Of a stretch of DNA of 8,972 bases, positions 1 through 6,784 are shown in pieces. The notes under the pieces were generated by a model. The model saw only the letters and a list, made by a program, of their open reading frames with translations. It was not told where the DNA came from and did not search any database. The DNA comes from Pseudomonadota bacterium (GTDB lineage: Bacteria > Pseudomonadota > Alphaproteobacteria > Sphingomonadales > Sphingomonadaceae). The stretch is taken from assembly GCA_023427285.1 (NCBI GenBank), contig JAEZBH010000362.1, positions 1-8,972 of the forward strand, given 5' to 3'. Made by a program: the position numbers and the translations under genes. How positions within the stretch are numbered: the first letter of the stretch is position 1; each line of letters opens with the position of its first letter.

Positions 1-1
1 C

Positions 2-328
2 CGTTATTTCGCGGGCAAGGCCCTGTTTGCGCTGGCAGGCGGTACTTTTCCATGGGGCACGCTAGCCGTAAATGTGCTAGGAGGCCTCCTGATGGGCATC
101 CTGACTGAGGTGCTGGCCCTTCGGGGAGGCAACGAAGCCCTGCGCTTATTTTTGGCGGTGGGCGTGCTCGGCGGTTTTACAACCTTCTCGAGCTACAGTC
201 TGGAACTCGTTTTAATGTTGGAAAAGGGCCAGTTTTCCACGGCAGCGCTCTATGCGGCAGGCTCCATGATTGCCTCCGTTCTGGCGCTGATCTGCGGTTT
301 ATGGTTGATGAGGACGGTTTTGGCATGA
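2..328 (+). CDS. crcB: Fluoride ion channel CrcB/Fluc (5' end cut off by window)
   Basis: This is the C-terminal 108 residues of a CrcB (Fluc) inner-membrane protein, which exports fluoride as a dual-topology dimer. The reading frame is open from base 2, so the start codon and first helix lie outside the window. Family hallmarks are visible: an Arg-Tyr pair at the left edge, FPWGTLAVNVLGG leading into the second membrane helix, and GGFTTFSSYSLE in the third, which holds the conserved Thr-Phe-Ser segment lining the fluoride pathway. A last hydrophobic helix ends in LWLMRTVLA. The stop codon overlaps the next gene's ATG (ATGA, 325-328), so rluC is translationally coupled to it. Any fluoride riboswitch would be upstream and cannot be assessed. 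The family assignment is firm; only the 5' end is missing. Confidence 0.93.
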   Translation, partial: RYFAGKALFALAGGTFPWGTLAVNVLGGLLMGILTEVLALRGGNEALRLFLAVGVLGGFTTFSSYSLELVLMLEKGQFSTAALYAAGSMIASVLALICGLWLMRTVLA

Positions 329-1494
329 GTAAGGTTACCGAGGCGATCGTATCGAATGAGGACGATGGCGTCCGCGTGGATCGCTGGTTCAAGCGGAACC
401 GTCCTGATATTTCCTTCACAATCGTTGCACGCTGGGCACGCACGGGCGCACTGCGCGTCAATGGCCAGAAAGTCACTCCGGGCGACCGGCTGGAAGCAGG
501 CATGGTGCTGACCATTCCGCCCGTGGAGGAATTCGAGGATCAGCCGCAGGTGTGGGCAAAGACCCCCACCGATCTGACCCCGGACGAGATTGAATACGCC
601 CAGAGCCTCGTCATTCACCGTGATGACTACGCCATCGTCATCAACAAGCCGCCGGGCCTTGCAACGCAGGGCGGCACCGGCATCAAGCTCCACGTGGACC
701 GTCTGCTCGACGCGCTGAAGTTCGGCCGACCGGACAAGCCGCGCCTCGTCCACCGGCTCGACAAAGACACCTCCGGCGTCTTGCTGCTGGCCCGCACCGC
801 CAACGCCGCCGGGTTCTTCTCCAAGGCCTTTGCCGGTCGTACCGCCAAGAAAGTCTATTGGGCGCTGGTCGTCGGCGATCCGAAGCCGGATGAGGGCATG
901 ATCGTGGCCCCGCTCGCCAAGATGCCGGGCACGGGCGGCGAGAAAATGACCATCGACGAGAAGGAAGGCCTCAGCGCCAAGACCCGCTACCGCACCATCG
1001 AGCGGGCGGGCACCAAGGCGGCATGGGTCGAGTTCGAGCCGCTGACGGGCCGCACCCACCAGATTCGCGTTCACGCCGCCGAGGCGCTGGGCTGCCCGAT
1101 CGTGGGCGATGCCAAGTATGGCGGGGCGGATGCGTTCCTGACCGGCGGCGTCAGCCGCAAGCTGCACCTGCACGCCCGCTCGCTCACCATCGAGCACCCG
1201 TCGGGCAAGACGCTCAGCATCACCGCGCCGATGGCCCAGCACATGCAGGACAGCTGGGACATGTTCGAGTTCTCGCAGGATGTGGAGCCGCGCGAGACGA
1301 TCGAGGGCTTTGACCCGATGGCGGACAGCGGCGTCTCCGCTGGAGATCTGGCAGGCACCCGCAAAGGCTACAAGAAGCGCCCCTCCTTCCAGCCCCGCAC
1401 CGGCGAGGACTATGTGAAGGCCCGCTCCTTTGCCAAGCGCAACAGCCGCCGCGGCGCGCGCCGCCTGAAGAAGCCCAAGGGTCGGCCCGCATAA
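325..1494 (+). CDS. rluC: RluC/RluD-family 23S rRNA pseudouridine synthase
   Basis: A 389-residue RNA pseudouridine synthase of the RluA superfamily, RluC-like, expected to isomerise specific uridines of 23S rRNA in the cytoplasm. An N-terminal S4-like RNA-binding domain covers about residues 12-70 (VRVDRWFKR, then GALRVNGQKV). The catalytic motif HRLDKDTSG is at about 143-151, with D146 as the nucleophilic aspartate, and GRTHQIRVH follows at about 242-250. The C-terminal 50 residues are a highly basic tail (KRNSRRGARRLKKPKGRPA) that probably binds RNA. The ATG at 325 is preferred over an in-frame ATG at 301: it forms the ATGA overlap with crcB, has GAGGA 10 bases upstream, and gives the expected N-terminus. 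Which uridines are modified (RluC or RluD sites) cannot be told from sequence; the symbol is family-level. Confidence 0.9.
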   Translation: MSKVTEAIVSNEDDGVRVDRWFKRNRPDISFTIVARWARTGALRVNGQKVTPGDRLEAGMVLTIPPVEEFEDQPQVWAKTPTDLTPDEIEYAQSLVIHRDDYAIVINKPPGLATQGGTGIKLHVDRLLDALKFGRPDKPRLVHRLDKDTSGVLLLARTANAAGFFSKAFAGRTAKKVYWALVVGDPKPDEGMIVAPLAKMPGTGGEKMTIDEKEGLSAKTRYRTIERAGTKAAWVEFEPLTGRTHQIRVHAAEALGCPIVGDAKYGGADAFLTGGVSRKLHLHARSLTIEHPSGKTLSITAPMAQHMQDSWDMFEFSQDVEPRETIEGFDPMADSGVSAGDLAGTRKGYKKRPSFQPRTGEDYVKARSFAKRNSRRGARRLKKPKGRPA

Positions 1495-1523
1495 CGCCTG
1501 AACACGAGTAAAGCAGCACCCGC

Positions 1524-2195
1524 ATGATGCGCGACCTCCCCCTCGTCGTCTTCGATTGCGACGGCACTCTGGTGGACAGCCAGAACAACATCGTGCAGGC
1601 CCTGGCCCTCAGCTTCGGCAAGCACGGGCTGGAGGCACCTTGCGTGCGCACCTGCCGCCGCATCGTCGGCCTGTCGCTGGTGGAAGCCATGCAGGCAATC
1701 CTGCCCGAGGCGGACCCTGAGCTGCACGTCGCGCTGGCGCATGACTACAAGATGGCCTTCCGCGAGTTGCGCATTGCGGGCGCGCTTGAACACGAACCCC
1801 TGTTCGAGGGCACGCGCGAAGTGCTGGTTGAGCTGGAAGCGCGCGGCACCATGCTGGGCGTTGCCACCGGCAAGTCAGACCGGGGGCTGCAACTGTGCCT
1901 TGAGCACCACAACATCCAGCATCACTTCGTGACGCTGCAAACGGCGGACCGGCACCCCTCAAAGCCTCACCCCTCCATGCTGCAAGCCTGCATGGTTGAA
2001 ACCAATACCGTGCCGGAGCGCACCGCCATGGTGGGGGATACGGTTTACGACATCCAGATGGCCGTGGCTGCGCGCGCATTGCCGGTGGGCGTGGCGTGGG
2101 GCTATCACGAACCCGAGGAACTGCTTGCAGCAGGTGCCGTTGCCGTTATCGAGCGCTACGAAGACCTGCACGACATTCTGGAGCGCCACCTGTGA
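1524..2195 (+). CDS. HAD-superfamily (subfamily IA) phosphatase, phosphoglycolate phosphatase-like
   Basis: A 223-residue haloacid dehalogenase-type hydrolase, probably a small-molecule phosphatase of the Gph-like branch. All four HAD motifs are present: DCDGTLVDS at residues 11-19 (nucleophile D11, acid/base D13), ATGKS at 114-118 (T115), the lysine of SKPHP (K147), and GDTVYD at 171-176 (D172 and D176, for magnesium). An alpha-helical cap fits residues about 20-90, including IVGLSL. The substrate cannot be inferred; phosphoglycolate is only the nearest named activity. The gene starts 29 bases after rluC with no strong Shine-Dalgarno, and two consecutive ATG codons (1524 and 1527) are possible starts. 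Its TGA overlaps the GTG start of the next gene (GTGA, 2192-2195). Family call firm, substrate unknown. Confidence 0.88.
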   Translation: MMRDLPLVVFDCDGTLVDSQNNIVQALALSFGKHGLEAPCVRTCRRIVGLSLVEAMQAILPEADPELHVALAHDYKMAFRELRIAGALEHEPLFEGTREVLVELEARGTMLGVATGKSDRGLQLCLEHHNIQHHFVTLQTADRHPSKPHPSMLQACMVETNTVPERTAMVGDTVYDIQMAVAARALPVGVAWGYHEPEELLAAGAVAVIERYEDLHDILERHL

Positions 2196-2434
2196 ACCGA
2201 TCCCACAAGATTGTGCTGAGCCTTGGCGGCATCGCCACCGTTGTTCTTCTGGCTCTCAGCATCGTGCTTCTGGCCCGTCTGGATCTGGGCGCGTTCATTG
2301 GCTATGCGCCGCCGGAGACCAAAAAGCTGGCGCTCAAGATGCTGATCGCCTCAATGGCTTTGATGTTCACGCTCACCCTGTGGGGCCTGCGGCTCTCCAT
2401 GAAGGATTCGCTAGAGGATTCACCCGAGCAATGA
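2192..2434 (+). CDS. Small two-helix inner-membrane protein, function unknown
   Basis: An 80-residue protein I do not recognise. It begins (V/M)NRSHKIVLSLGG and has two hydrophobic stretches, about residues 6-24 (ending VVLLALSIVLLA) and 42-62 (LKMLIASMALMFTLTLWGL). A short loop containing GYAPPETKK joins them, and the tail is polar and acidic (MKDSLEDSPEQ). The basic start and acidic tail suggest a small bitopic-hairpin membrane protein, but topology is inference. The GTG start is chosen because it forms a 4-base GTGA overlap with the HAD gene and has GGAG at 2181-2184, 7 bases upstream; reading further upstream gives an arginine- and cysteine-rich sequence that shadows the HAD gene. Its stop overlaps the ATP12 start (ATGA, 2431-2434). 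The tight coupling to ATP12 hints at a link to membrane or ATP synthase biogenesis, unproven. Confidence 0.78.
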   Translation: MNRSHKIVLSLGGIATVVLLALSIVLLARLDLGAFIGYAPPETKKLALKMLIASMALMFTLTLWGLRLSMKDSLEDSPEQ

Positions 2435-3129
2435 AGCGTTTCTACAAATCCGTCTCCGTTGCGCCCACTGACGGCGGCTACCAGATCCACCTCGACGGTC
2501 GCCCGGTGCGCACGCCGTCCAAGGCGCTGCTCGTCGTGCCGTCCAAGGCGCTGGCGGAAGCCATTGCCCAGGAATGGGATGCGCAGGTGGAAACCATTGA
2601 GCCTGCCGCCATGCCGCTCACCCGCCACGCCAACACCGTGCTCGACCGGGTGACGCCCCAGCGCGAGATGGTGACCGACGAGATCAGCCGTTACGGCGGC
2701 AACGACCTTGTGTGCTATCGCGCCGAATGGCCGACCGATCTGGCCGAACGGCAGGCGGCGACGTGGGACCCGCTGATCGACTGGACCCGCCGCCGTTATG
2801 ACGCCAACCTCCAGACCGCTCAGGGCATCATGCACCGCCCGCAGCCCGATGAGGCTTTGACGCGCCTGTCTCAGGCCGTGAACGCGCTGGACGACTGGCA
2901 GCTTGCCCCGCTGCACACCATCACCACCATCACCGGATCGCTGGTCATTGCTCTGGCGCTGCTGGACGGTGAAATCACGCCGGAGGCCGCGTTCGAGGCC
3001 GGGCAGCTGGACGAACTTTACCAGATCGAGAAATGGGGCGAGGATTCGCTGGCGCAAAAAGCGCGCGAAACCCGCCGCGTTGATCTGCTGTCCGCCGCAA
3101 ACTTCCTTGAGTTGCTGCGCGCGCCATGA
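2431..3129 (+). CDS. ATP12-family F1-ATPase assembly chaperone
   Basis: A 232-residue homologue of mitochondrial ATP12, which binds free F1 alpha subunits and promotes assembly of the alpha/beta hexamer of ATP synthase. Family landmarks in order: N-terminal MKRFYKSVSV, LDGRPVRTP at 21-29, EWDAQ at 48-52, MPLTRHANTVLDRV at 61-74, NDLVCYRA at about 91-98, and WDPLIDW at 112-118. A C-terminal helical segment contains ALALLDGEITPEAAFEAGQLDELYQ. Length is normal for the bacterial family. The ATG overlaps the stop of the small membrane protein, with AGAGGA about 12 bases upstream, and the stop overlaps the acylphosphatase ATG. Bacterial ATP12 is essentially an alphaproteobacterial trait, so this gene is good taxonomic evidence. 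No F1Fo subunit gene lies in the window. Confidence 0.9.
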   Translation: MKRFYKSVSVAPTDGGYQIHLDGRPVRTPSKALLVVPSKALAEAIAQEWDAQVETIEPAAMPLTRHANTVLDRVTPQREMVTDEISRYGGNDLVCYRAEWPTDLAERQAATWDPLIDWTRRRYDANLQTAQGIMHRPQPDEALTRLSQAVNALDDWQLAPLHTITTITGSLVIALALLDGEITPEAAFEAGQLDELYQIEKWGEDSLAQKARETRRVDLLSAANFLELLRAP

Positions 3130-3431
3130 CCGAAGACTCTCCCCTGCCCGCCGGTTACAAAGCCGTCCGCGCCCGCATCTCGGGCCGGGTGCAGGGCGTG
3201 TGGTACCGCAAGTGGACCACTCTGAACGCCACGGAGCTGGGGCTGGACGGCTGGGTGCGCAACCGGGAAGACGGCAGCGTCGAGGCCCTGTTCGTCGGCC
3301 CCGAAGCCACGGTTGACGAAATGATCCAGCGCTGCTGGCAAGGGCCCGACCGCGCCGAGGTCGTCAATGTGGCGGTAGAGCCCACCCCCGGCATCACGCC
3401 CAAGGGCTTCACGCAAAAGCCGACGGTTTGA
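3126..3431 (+). CDS. acyP: Acylphosphatase
   Basis: A 101-residue acylphosphatase, a small cytoplasmic enzyme that hydrolyses carboxyl-phosphate bonds such as those in acetyl phosphate or carbamoyl phosphate. The signature GRVQGVWYRKWT lies at residues 20-31, where R28 is the phosphate-binding arginine. The second signature GWVRNREDGSVEA begins at 42, where N46 is the catalytic asparagine. The fold ends in the usual beta strand region (AEVVNVAVEP). It carries about ten extra residues at the N-terminus (MTEDSPLPAG) compared with the shortest family members. The start overlaps the ATP12 stop (ATGA, 3126-3129) and there is no convincing Shine-Dalgarno, so translation probably depends on coupling. 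It is the last gene of the plus-strand operon. Physiological substrate is unknown for bacterial members generally. Confidence 0.9.
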   Translation: MTEDSPLPAGYKAVRARISGRVQGVWYRKWTTLNATELGLDGWVRNREDGSVEALFVGPEATVDEMIQRCWQGPDRAEVVNVAVEPTPGITPKGFTQKPTV

Positions 3432-3457
3432 GTTTCCGATTTTTAAGCAGTTCTTTT

Positions 3458-3482
3458 TGAAGAGGGACTCAGTCCCTCTTCA
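3458..3482 (+). terminator. Perfect hairpin after acyP, possible terminator
   Basis: An 11-bp perfect stem (one outer T-A pair plus GAAGAGGGAC pairing with GTCCCTCTTC) closed by a 3-base TCA loop, 26 bases after the acylphosphatase stop. No T-run follows the stem on either strand; a TTCTTTTT run precedes it on the plus strand. It may still end or stabilise the 3' end of the operon transcript, but it is not a textbook intrinsic terminator. Confidence 0.45.
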
Positions 3483-3498
3483 CTCCCATTCGTCTTTC

Positions 3499-3561
3499 GG
3501 GCCGCGTTTCCTGCGCTTTCTGGAAATTAAAGCGCCGCGCCCTTCATCCCGGACGCGGCCC
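3499..3561. repeat. Nested inverted repeats in the convergent spacer
   Basis: A 9-bp perfect inverted repeat (GGGCCGCGT at 3499-3507, ACGCGGCCC at 3553-3561) encloses a second perfect 7-bp one (GCGCTTT at 3513-3519, AAAGCGC at 3529-3535). The structure could form in RNA from either strand, so it may act as a two-way transcription barrier between the convergent acyP and degP genes, or be a copy of a dispersed intergenic repeat. No coding frame here looks real. Confidence 0.5.
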
Positions 3562-3570
3562 TTTGAATCG

Positions 3571-3604
3571 AAAAAGAGATGCAGGAGCGCCAAGACCCTC
3601 CTGC
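3571..3604 (-). terminator. Likely intrinsic terminator of degP
   Basis: Read on the minus strand, GCAGGAG pairs with CTCCTGC (3598-3604 with 3581-3587) around a 10-base loop. Five bases (ATCTC) follow the stem, then five T (3571-3575). It begins 15 bases past the degP stop, in the right place and orientation. The gap between stem and T-run makes it moderate rather than strong. Confidence 0.55.
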
Positions 3605-3618
3605 TCTCCCAACAAGCC

Positions 3619-5094
3619 CTACTGGCGGCAGCTCACGTAAGCGGGCGGGCGCACGGCGCATTCGCCGCGCTGGCCGCCGCGCTGGAAGCGGAAGCTGACA
3701 GCCCCTGAACCAGCCTGTGCGAGGACCTTCTCCAGTGCATCCACCGTTGCAACGGCATTGCCGTTGATGGCCTCCAGAATGTCGCCGGGTTGCAGCACGC
3801 CGATGCGGGCGGCTGGCGAATTACGGGCCATCTCCAGAATGATGACGCCCTGCTCAGGCAGGTTGCCGCCCAGTTCCACGGAAAGCGCGGGCGACAGGTT
3901 GGCCACCTTCACGCCGGTGAACAGGCCATTGCCCTTGAGTACGGTTTCATCGCGAGCGGGCACTTCAGGCGGCGAGGCCATCGTCACCTTGATGTTCTGC
4001 GCCTTGCCATTGCGCAGCACAGTGAAGATCGCGGTCGAGCCGATCTGCTTGGTGGCGACACGGAACTGGAGTTCCGAGCTGTCCGTCACTTCCTTGCCGT
4101 CGATAGCGGTCACGATATCGCCTACCTTCAGCCCGCTCTTGGCGGCAGGAGACCGGGGGCTCATGCGATTGATCATGACGCCGCGCGGCCGCTCAAGGCC
4201 AACAGCCGAGGCAATGTCCGTATCGACCGCCTGACCTTCCACGCCCACCCACGGGCGCACCAGTTTGCCGCTGCCCGCAGCGCCGATAATGGAGCGGACC
4301 ATGTTCACCGGCACGGCAAAGCCCACGCCCACCGAACCGCCCGTGGGCGAGGCGATGAACGTGTTGATGCCGATGAGTTCGCCTGCAAGGTTGACCAGCG
4401 CGCCGCCCGAATTGCCGGGGTTAATCGCAGCGTCCGTCTGGATGTAATACTGATAGCCGGTCGGGCCGCCGCCCGAGCGCACGGCAGAGACGATGCCCTG
4501 CGTCACGGTCTGGCCGATGCCGAACGGGTTGCCGATGGCGATGGTGATGTCGCCCACTTCCAGCCGGTCGGAATCGCCCAGTTGCATGACCGGCAATTCC
4601 TTGCCGTTGGTGTCGATCTGAACGAGCGCCAGATCAGAGCGCTCATCCTGCAAGATCACCTTGCCCGGAAATTCCCGCCGATCCGACAGCACAACGGTAA
4701 TCTCGTCAGCATCGCCCACCACATGGCGGTTGGTGACGATGAGCCCGTCCTTGCGCACGATAACGCCGCTGCCCAGAGAGTTCTGGACGCGCGGCTGGGC
4801 CTGACGCCCGCCGAAGAAGAAGCGGAAGAACGGGTCTTCCATCATCGGCTGACGGCTGACGAGCGTCTTGGTGTAGATGTTCACAACGCTGGGGGAGACG
4901 CGCTGCACCACCGGAGCGTAAGAAAGCTGAACCTGTGCGGTTGATGTGGGGGCAACGCGCGGCGCCGTTTCGGTTTGCGCGATCTGTGCGCCGGCGGTGG
5001 AGCCGTTGGTTGCACCATCAGGCCCGGTGGTAACACCCCAGGCGAGCCCAAGGCCCGCCACCAGTCCCGCACCTAGCCACATCAAGGATCGCAT
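3619..5094 (-). CDS. degP: DegP/HtrA-family (Do-like) periplasmic serine protease with two PDZ domains
   Basis: A 491-residue HtrA protease that degrades or refolds damaged envelope proteins. An N-terminal hydrophobic segment (about residues 4-20) serves as signal peptide or membrane anchor, followed by a Thr/Ala/Gln-rich linker. The trypsin-like domain has the full catalytic triad: H124 in TNRHVVG, D154 in RSDLALVQID, S229 in NPGNSGGAL. PDZ1 spans about 282-372 (PWVGVEG, then SGLKVGDIVTAIDGKEV) and PDZ2 about 388-472 (IGVLQPGDILEAINGNAV). The chain ends with an unusual tail containing two cysteines (C479 and C489), which could form a disulfide in the periplasm. The start is supported by AAGAGG at 5103-5108, 8 bases upstream. 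It lies 76 bases downstream of gmk with no terminator between. DegQ or MucD-like naming is equally possible; the family is certain. Confidence 0.92.
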   Translation of the reverse strand: MRSLMWLGAGLVAGLGLAWGVTTGPDGATNGSTAGAQIAQTETAPRVAPTSTAQVQLSYAPVVQRVSPSVVNIYTKTLVSRQPMMEDPFFRFFFGGRQAQPRVQNSLGSGVIVRKDGLIVTNRHVVGDADEITVVLSDRREFPGKVILQDERSDLALVQIDTNGKELPVMQLGDSDRLEVGDITIAIGNPFGIGQTVTQGIVSAVRSGGGPTGYQYYIQTDAAINPGNSGGALVNLAGELIGINTFIASPTGGSVGVGFAVPVNMVRSIIGAAGSGKLVRPWVGVEGQAVDTDIASAVGLERPRGVMINRMSPRSPAAKSGLKVGDIVTAIDGKEVTDSSELQFRVATKQIGSTAIFTVLRNGKAQNIKVTMASPPEVPARDETVLKGNGLFTGVKVANLSPALSVELGGNLPEQGVIILEMARNSPAARIGVLQPGDILEAINGNAVATVDALEKVLAQAGSGAVSFRFQRGGQRGECAVRPPAYVSCRQ

Positions 5095-5137
5095 ATAAGC
5101 AGCCTCTTTGTATCGTTGTGTCTGTGTTCCCTATTCC

Positions 5138-5156
5138 GATCAGGCCCGTTCTGATC
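5138..5156. repeat. Short inverted repeat between gmk and degP
   Basis: GATCAG at 5138-5143 and CTGATC at 5151-5156 form a 6-bp perfect inverted repeat around a 7-base loop. The neighbouring bases also make GATCAGG a direct repeat, at 5138-5144 and 5153-5159. No T-run follows on either strand, so it is not an evident terminator. It could be an operator for degP or an mRNA processing hairpin; nothing else in the 76-base gap is recognisable. Confidence 0.35.
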
Positions 5157-5170
5157 AGGACTAACCCTAT

Positions 5171-5812
5171 TTAGGGATTGAGCATCCCTTTCACAAACTC
5201 CGCGAGGCCGGTTTGTCGAGCCCGCTTCAGTCGTTCAGCGGCCAGAATGGTTTTCACCTGCGACAAGCAGCGCTCCAGATCATCATTCACCAGCACGTAA
5301 TCGTACTCGGCCCAATGGCTGATCTCATCCGCCGCGCGGGCCATGCGGCCCTGAATGACCTCTTCGGAATCCTGCGAACGGCTGCGCAGGCGATGCTCAA
5401 GCGCGGCCATGCTCGGCGGCAGGATGAACACCCTGACAAGGTCGCCCTGCGCCTTCTGGGCGATCTGCTGGGTGCCCTGCCAGTCGATGTCGAACAGCAC
5501 GTCCCGGCCCAGCGCCAGCGCCGCATCCACCGGTCCGCGCGGCGTGCCGTAGCGGTTGGAGAACACGGTTGCCCACTCAAGGAAGGCGTCGTCCTGAACC
5601 ATGGCATCGAAACGGCTCTGGTCCACGAAGTAATAGTCCTTGCCGTCCGTCTCGCCGGGGCGCGGCGCACGGGTGGTGGCAGAAACGGACATGACGATGC
5701 TGTTGTCATCGGCCAGCAGCAGGCGCGACAGCGTGGACTTGCCTGCCCCTGACGGCGAGGACAACACGAACATCAAACCACGGCGCACGCCGGAGGAAAC
5801 CACCGAGGGCAT
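5171..5812 (-). CDS. gmk: Guanylate kinase
   Basis: A 213-residue guanylate kinase, converting GMP and ATP to GDP and ADP in purine nucleotide synthesis and salvage. The P-loop SSPSGAGKSTL lies at residues 18-28. The GMP-binding segment SVSATTRAPRPGE is at 42-54, followed by DGKDYYFV (56-63). The DIDWQG motif at 108-113 acts as the Walker B-like region, and a lid follows with RLRSRSQDSEE (141-151). Length and motif order match bacterial GMKs. The start is supported by GGAAGG (5822-5827 on the minus strand), 9 bases upstream. It begins only 18 bases after the yicC stop, so the two genes are probably cotranscribed, the common yicC-gmk arrangement. The enzyme is normally essential. Confidence 0.95.
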   Translation of the reverse strand: MPSVVSSGVRRGLMFVLSSPSGAGKSTLSRLLLADDNSIVMSVSATTRAPRPGETDGKDYYFVDQSRFDAMVQDDAFLEWATVFSNRYGTPRGPVDAALALGRDVLFDIDWQGTQQIAQKAQGDLVRVFILPPSMAALEHRLRSRSQDSEEVIQGRMARAADEISHWAEYDYVLVNDDLERCLSQVKTILAAERLKRARQTGLAEFVKGMLNP

Positions 5813-5830
5813 AAACGTCAGCCTTCCACG

Positions 5831-6721
5831 CTATTCTATATTCTGAATCTGCTCACGGAGTTGATCGATCGTCGCCTTCAGGTCAAGGCCGACCCGGTTC
5901 AGCTCCACGGTTGCAGACTTGTTGCACAGGGTTGTGGCCTCGCGGTTCAGCTCCTGCGCCAGGAAATCGAACTTTCTGCCCACCGGCCCGCCCGCCTTCA
6001 CGAGACCCCGCGCCTGCTCAATATGCGCCTTGAGCCGGTCCAGTTCTTCGCGCACGTCCGCCTTCACCGCGATCAGCGCCACTTCCTGCGCCACCCGGTC
6101 CGCATCCACCCGCTTGTCGCTGGAGAGCAGGCTTTCGATCTGGGCTTTCAGGCGCTCATGGATCATGGCGGGCTGCTCACGCGCCGCCGCTTCCGCCTCT
6201 GCGTGCAGAAGGGCGATCCGGTCCAGCAGCGTCGTCAGCAGCGCGGCGATCTTCTCGCCCTCAACCGCCCGGTGCGCTTTGAGGCTGGCCACGGCCTGCT
6301 CCAGATCAGCCAAAATAGCGGCGTGCAAGGCGGCTCTGGCCTCTTCGCCCAGCGCAGGTTCGCCCTCCACCACGCCCTTGAGGGAGAGAAGCTCCGCCGG
6401 TCCCGGCTTGGGCAGACCGTAAGTCTCGGCCAATTCCAGCGCAGCTTTGGCGTATTGGTCCAGCAAATCCCGGTTCAGCGACAGCGCACCGCTGCCGCCT
6501 GCGGGCGTCACCGTCAGCGCGGCATTGACCGAGCCGCGCGCCAGTCTGGCCTGCGCCATGGCACGCACGCCCGGCTCCAGCGCATCAAACCCCGGCGGCA
6601 GGCGCAGGCGCAACTCAAGGCTGCGGCCATTGACCGACTTCAGTTCCCAAACCCAGGACCAGCCCTCGGCCTCGCCACTCGTGCGGGCAAAGCCCGTCAT
6701 GCTGTGCAGTGAAATCTCCAT
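5831..6721 (-). CDS. yicC: YicC-family protein (endoribonuclease family)
   Basis: A 296-residue YicC protein, a family reported to have endoribonuclease activity and, in E. coli, to take part in small RNA turnover with PNPase; its role here is inferred. The N-terminal domain begins with SMTGFAR (residues 7-13) and ELKSVNGRSLEL (26-37). The C-terminal DUF1732-type domain ends with GRKFDFLAQELNRE and TLCNKS (about 248-269) and the characteristic ending LREQIQNIE. The cysteine in TLCNKS replaces a residue that is usually small or polar in relatives I recall. Start choice: the ATG at 6721 has AAGG about 5 bases upstream within AAGGGGGG and gives the usual few residues before SMTGFA. An ATG at 6700 would begin inside the conserved motif, and a GTG at 6745 has no Shine-Dalgarno. 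Confidence 0.88.
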   Translation of the reverse strand: MEISLHSMTGFARTSGEAEGWSWVWELKSVNGRSLELRLRLPPGFDALEPGVRAMAQARLARGSVNAALTVTPAGGSGALSLNRDLLDQYAKAALELAETYGLPKPGPAELLSLKGVVEGEPALGEEARAALHAAILADLEQAVASLKAHRAVEGEKIAALLTTLLDRIALLHAEAEAAAREQPAMIHERLKAQIESLLSSDKRVDADRVAQEVALIAVKADVREELDRLKAHIEQARGLVKAGGPVGRKFDFLAQELNREATTLCNKSATVELNRVGLDLKATIDQLREQIQNIE

Positions 6722-6784
6722 ACCCCCCTTGTGTGCCAGCACCACAGCCCGGACGCAAAGAGGAATCGTTGCCGCAATGGTGGA

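Noticed and set aside
301..324. Upstream ATG as the rluC start
   Set aside because: No Shine-Dalgarno precedes it, and the ATG at 325 gives the ATGA overlap with crcB and the expected family N-terminus.
250..1242. Long minus-strand open frame opposite rluC
   Set aside because: It is a high-GC antisense shadow of a clearly conserved pseudouridine synthase, with low-complexity composition and no family resemblance.
3457..3708. Plus-strand frame in the convergent spacer
   Set aside because: Its start falls inside the hairpin after acyP, it uses TTG with no Shine-Dalgarno, and it runs into the 3' end of degP on the other strand.
3790..4944. Long plus-strand open frame opposite degP
   Set aside because: The His/Arg/Ala-rich translation is the complement of the DegP reading frame; no ribosome binding site or domain is seen.
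5095..5170. Extracytoplasmic sigma factor promoter (GGAAC) before degP
   Set aside because: A GGAAC is present on the minus strand, but neither the alphaproteobacterial CGTT nor an E. coli-type sigma-E -10 element follows at the right spacing.
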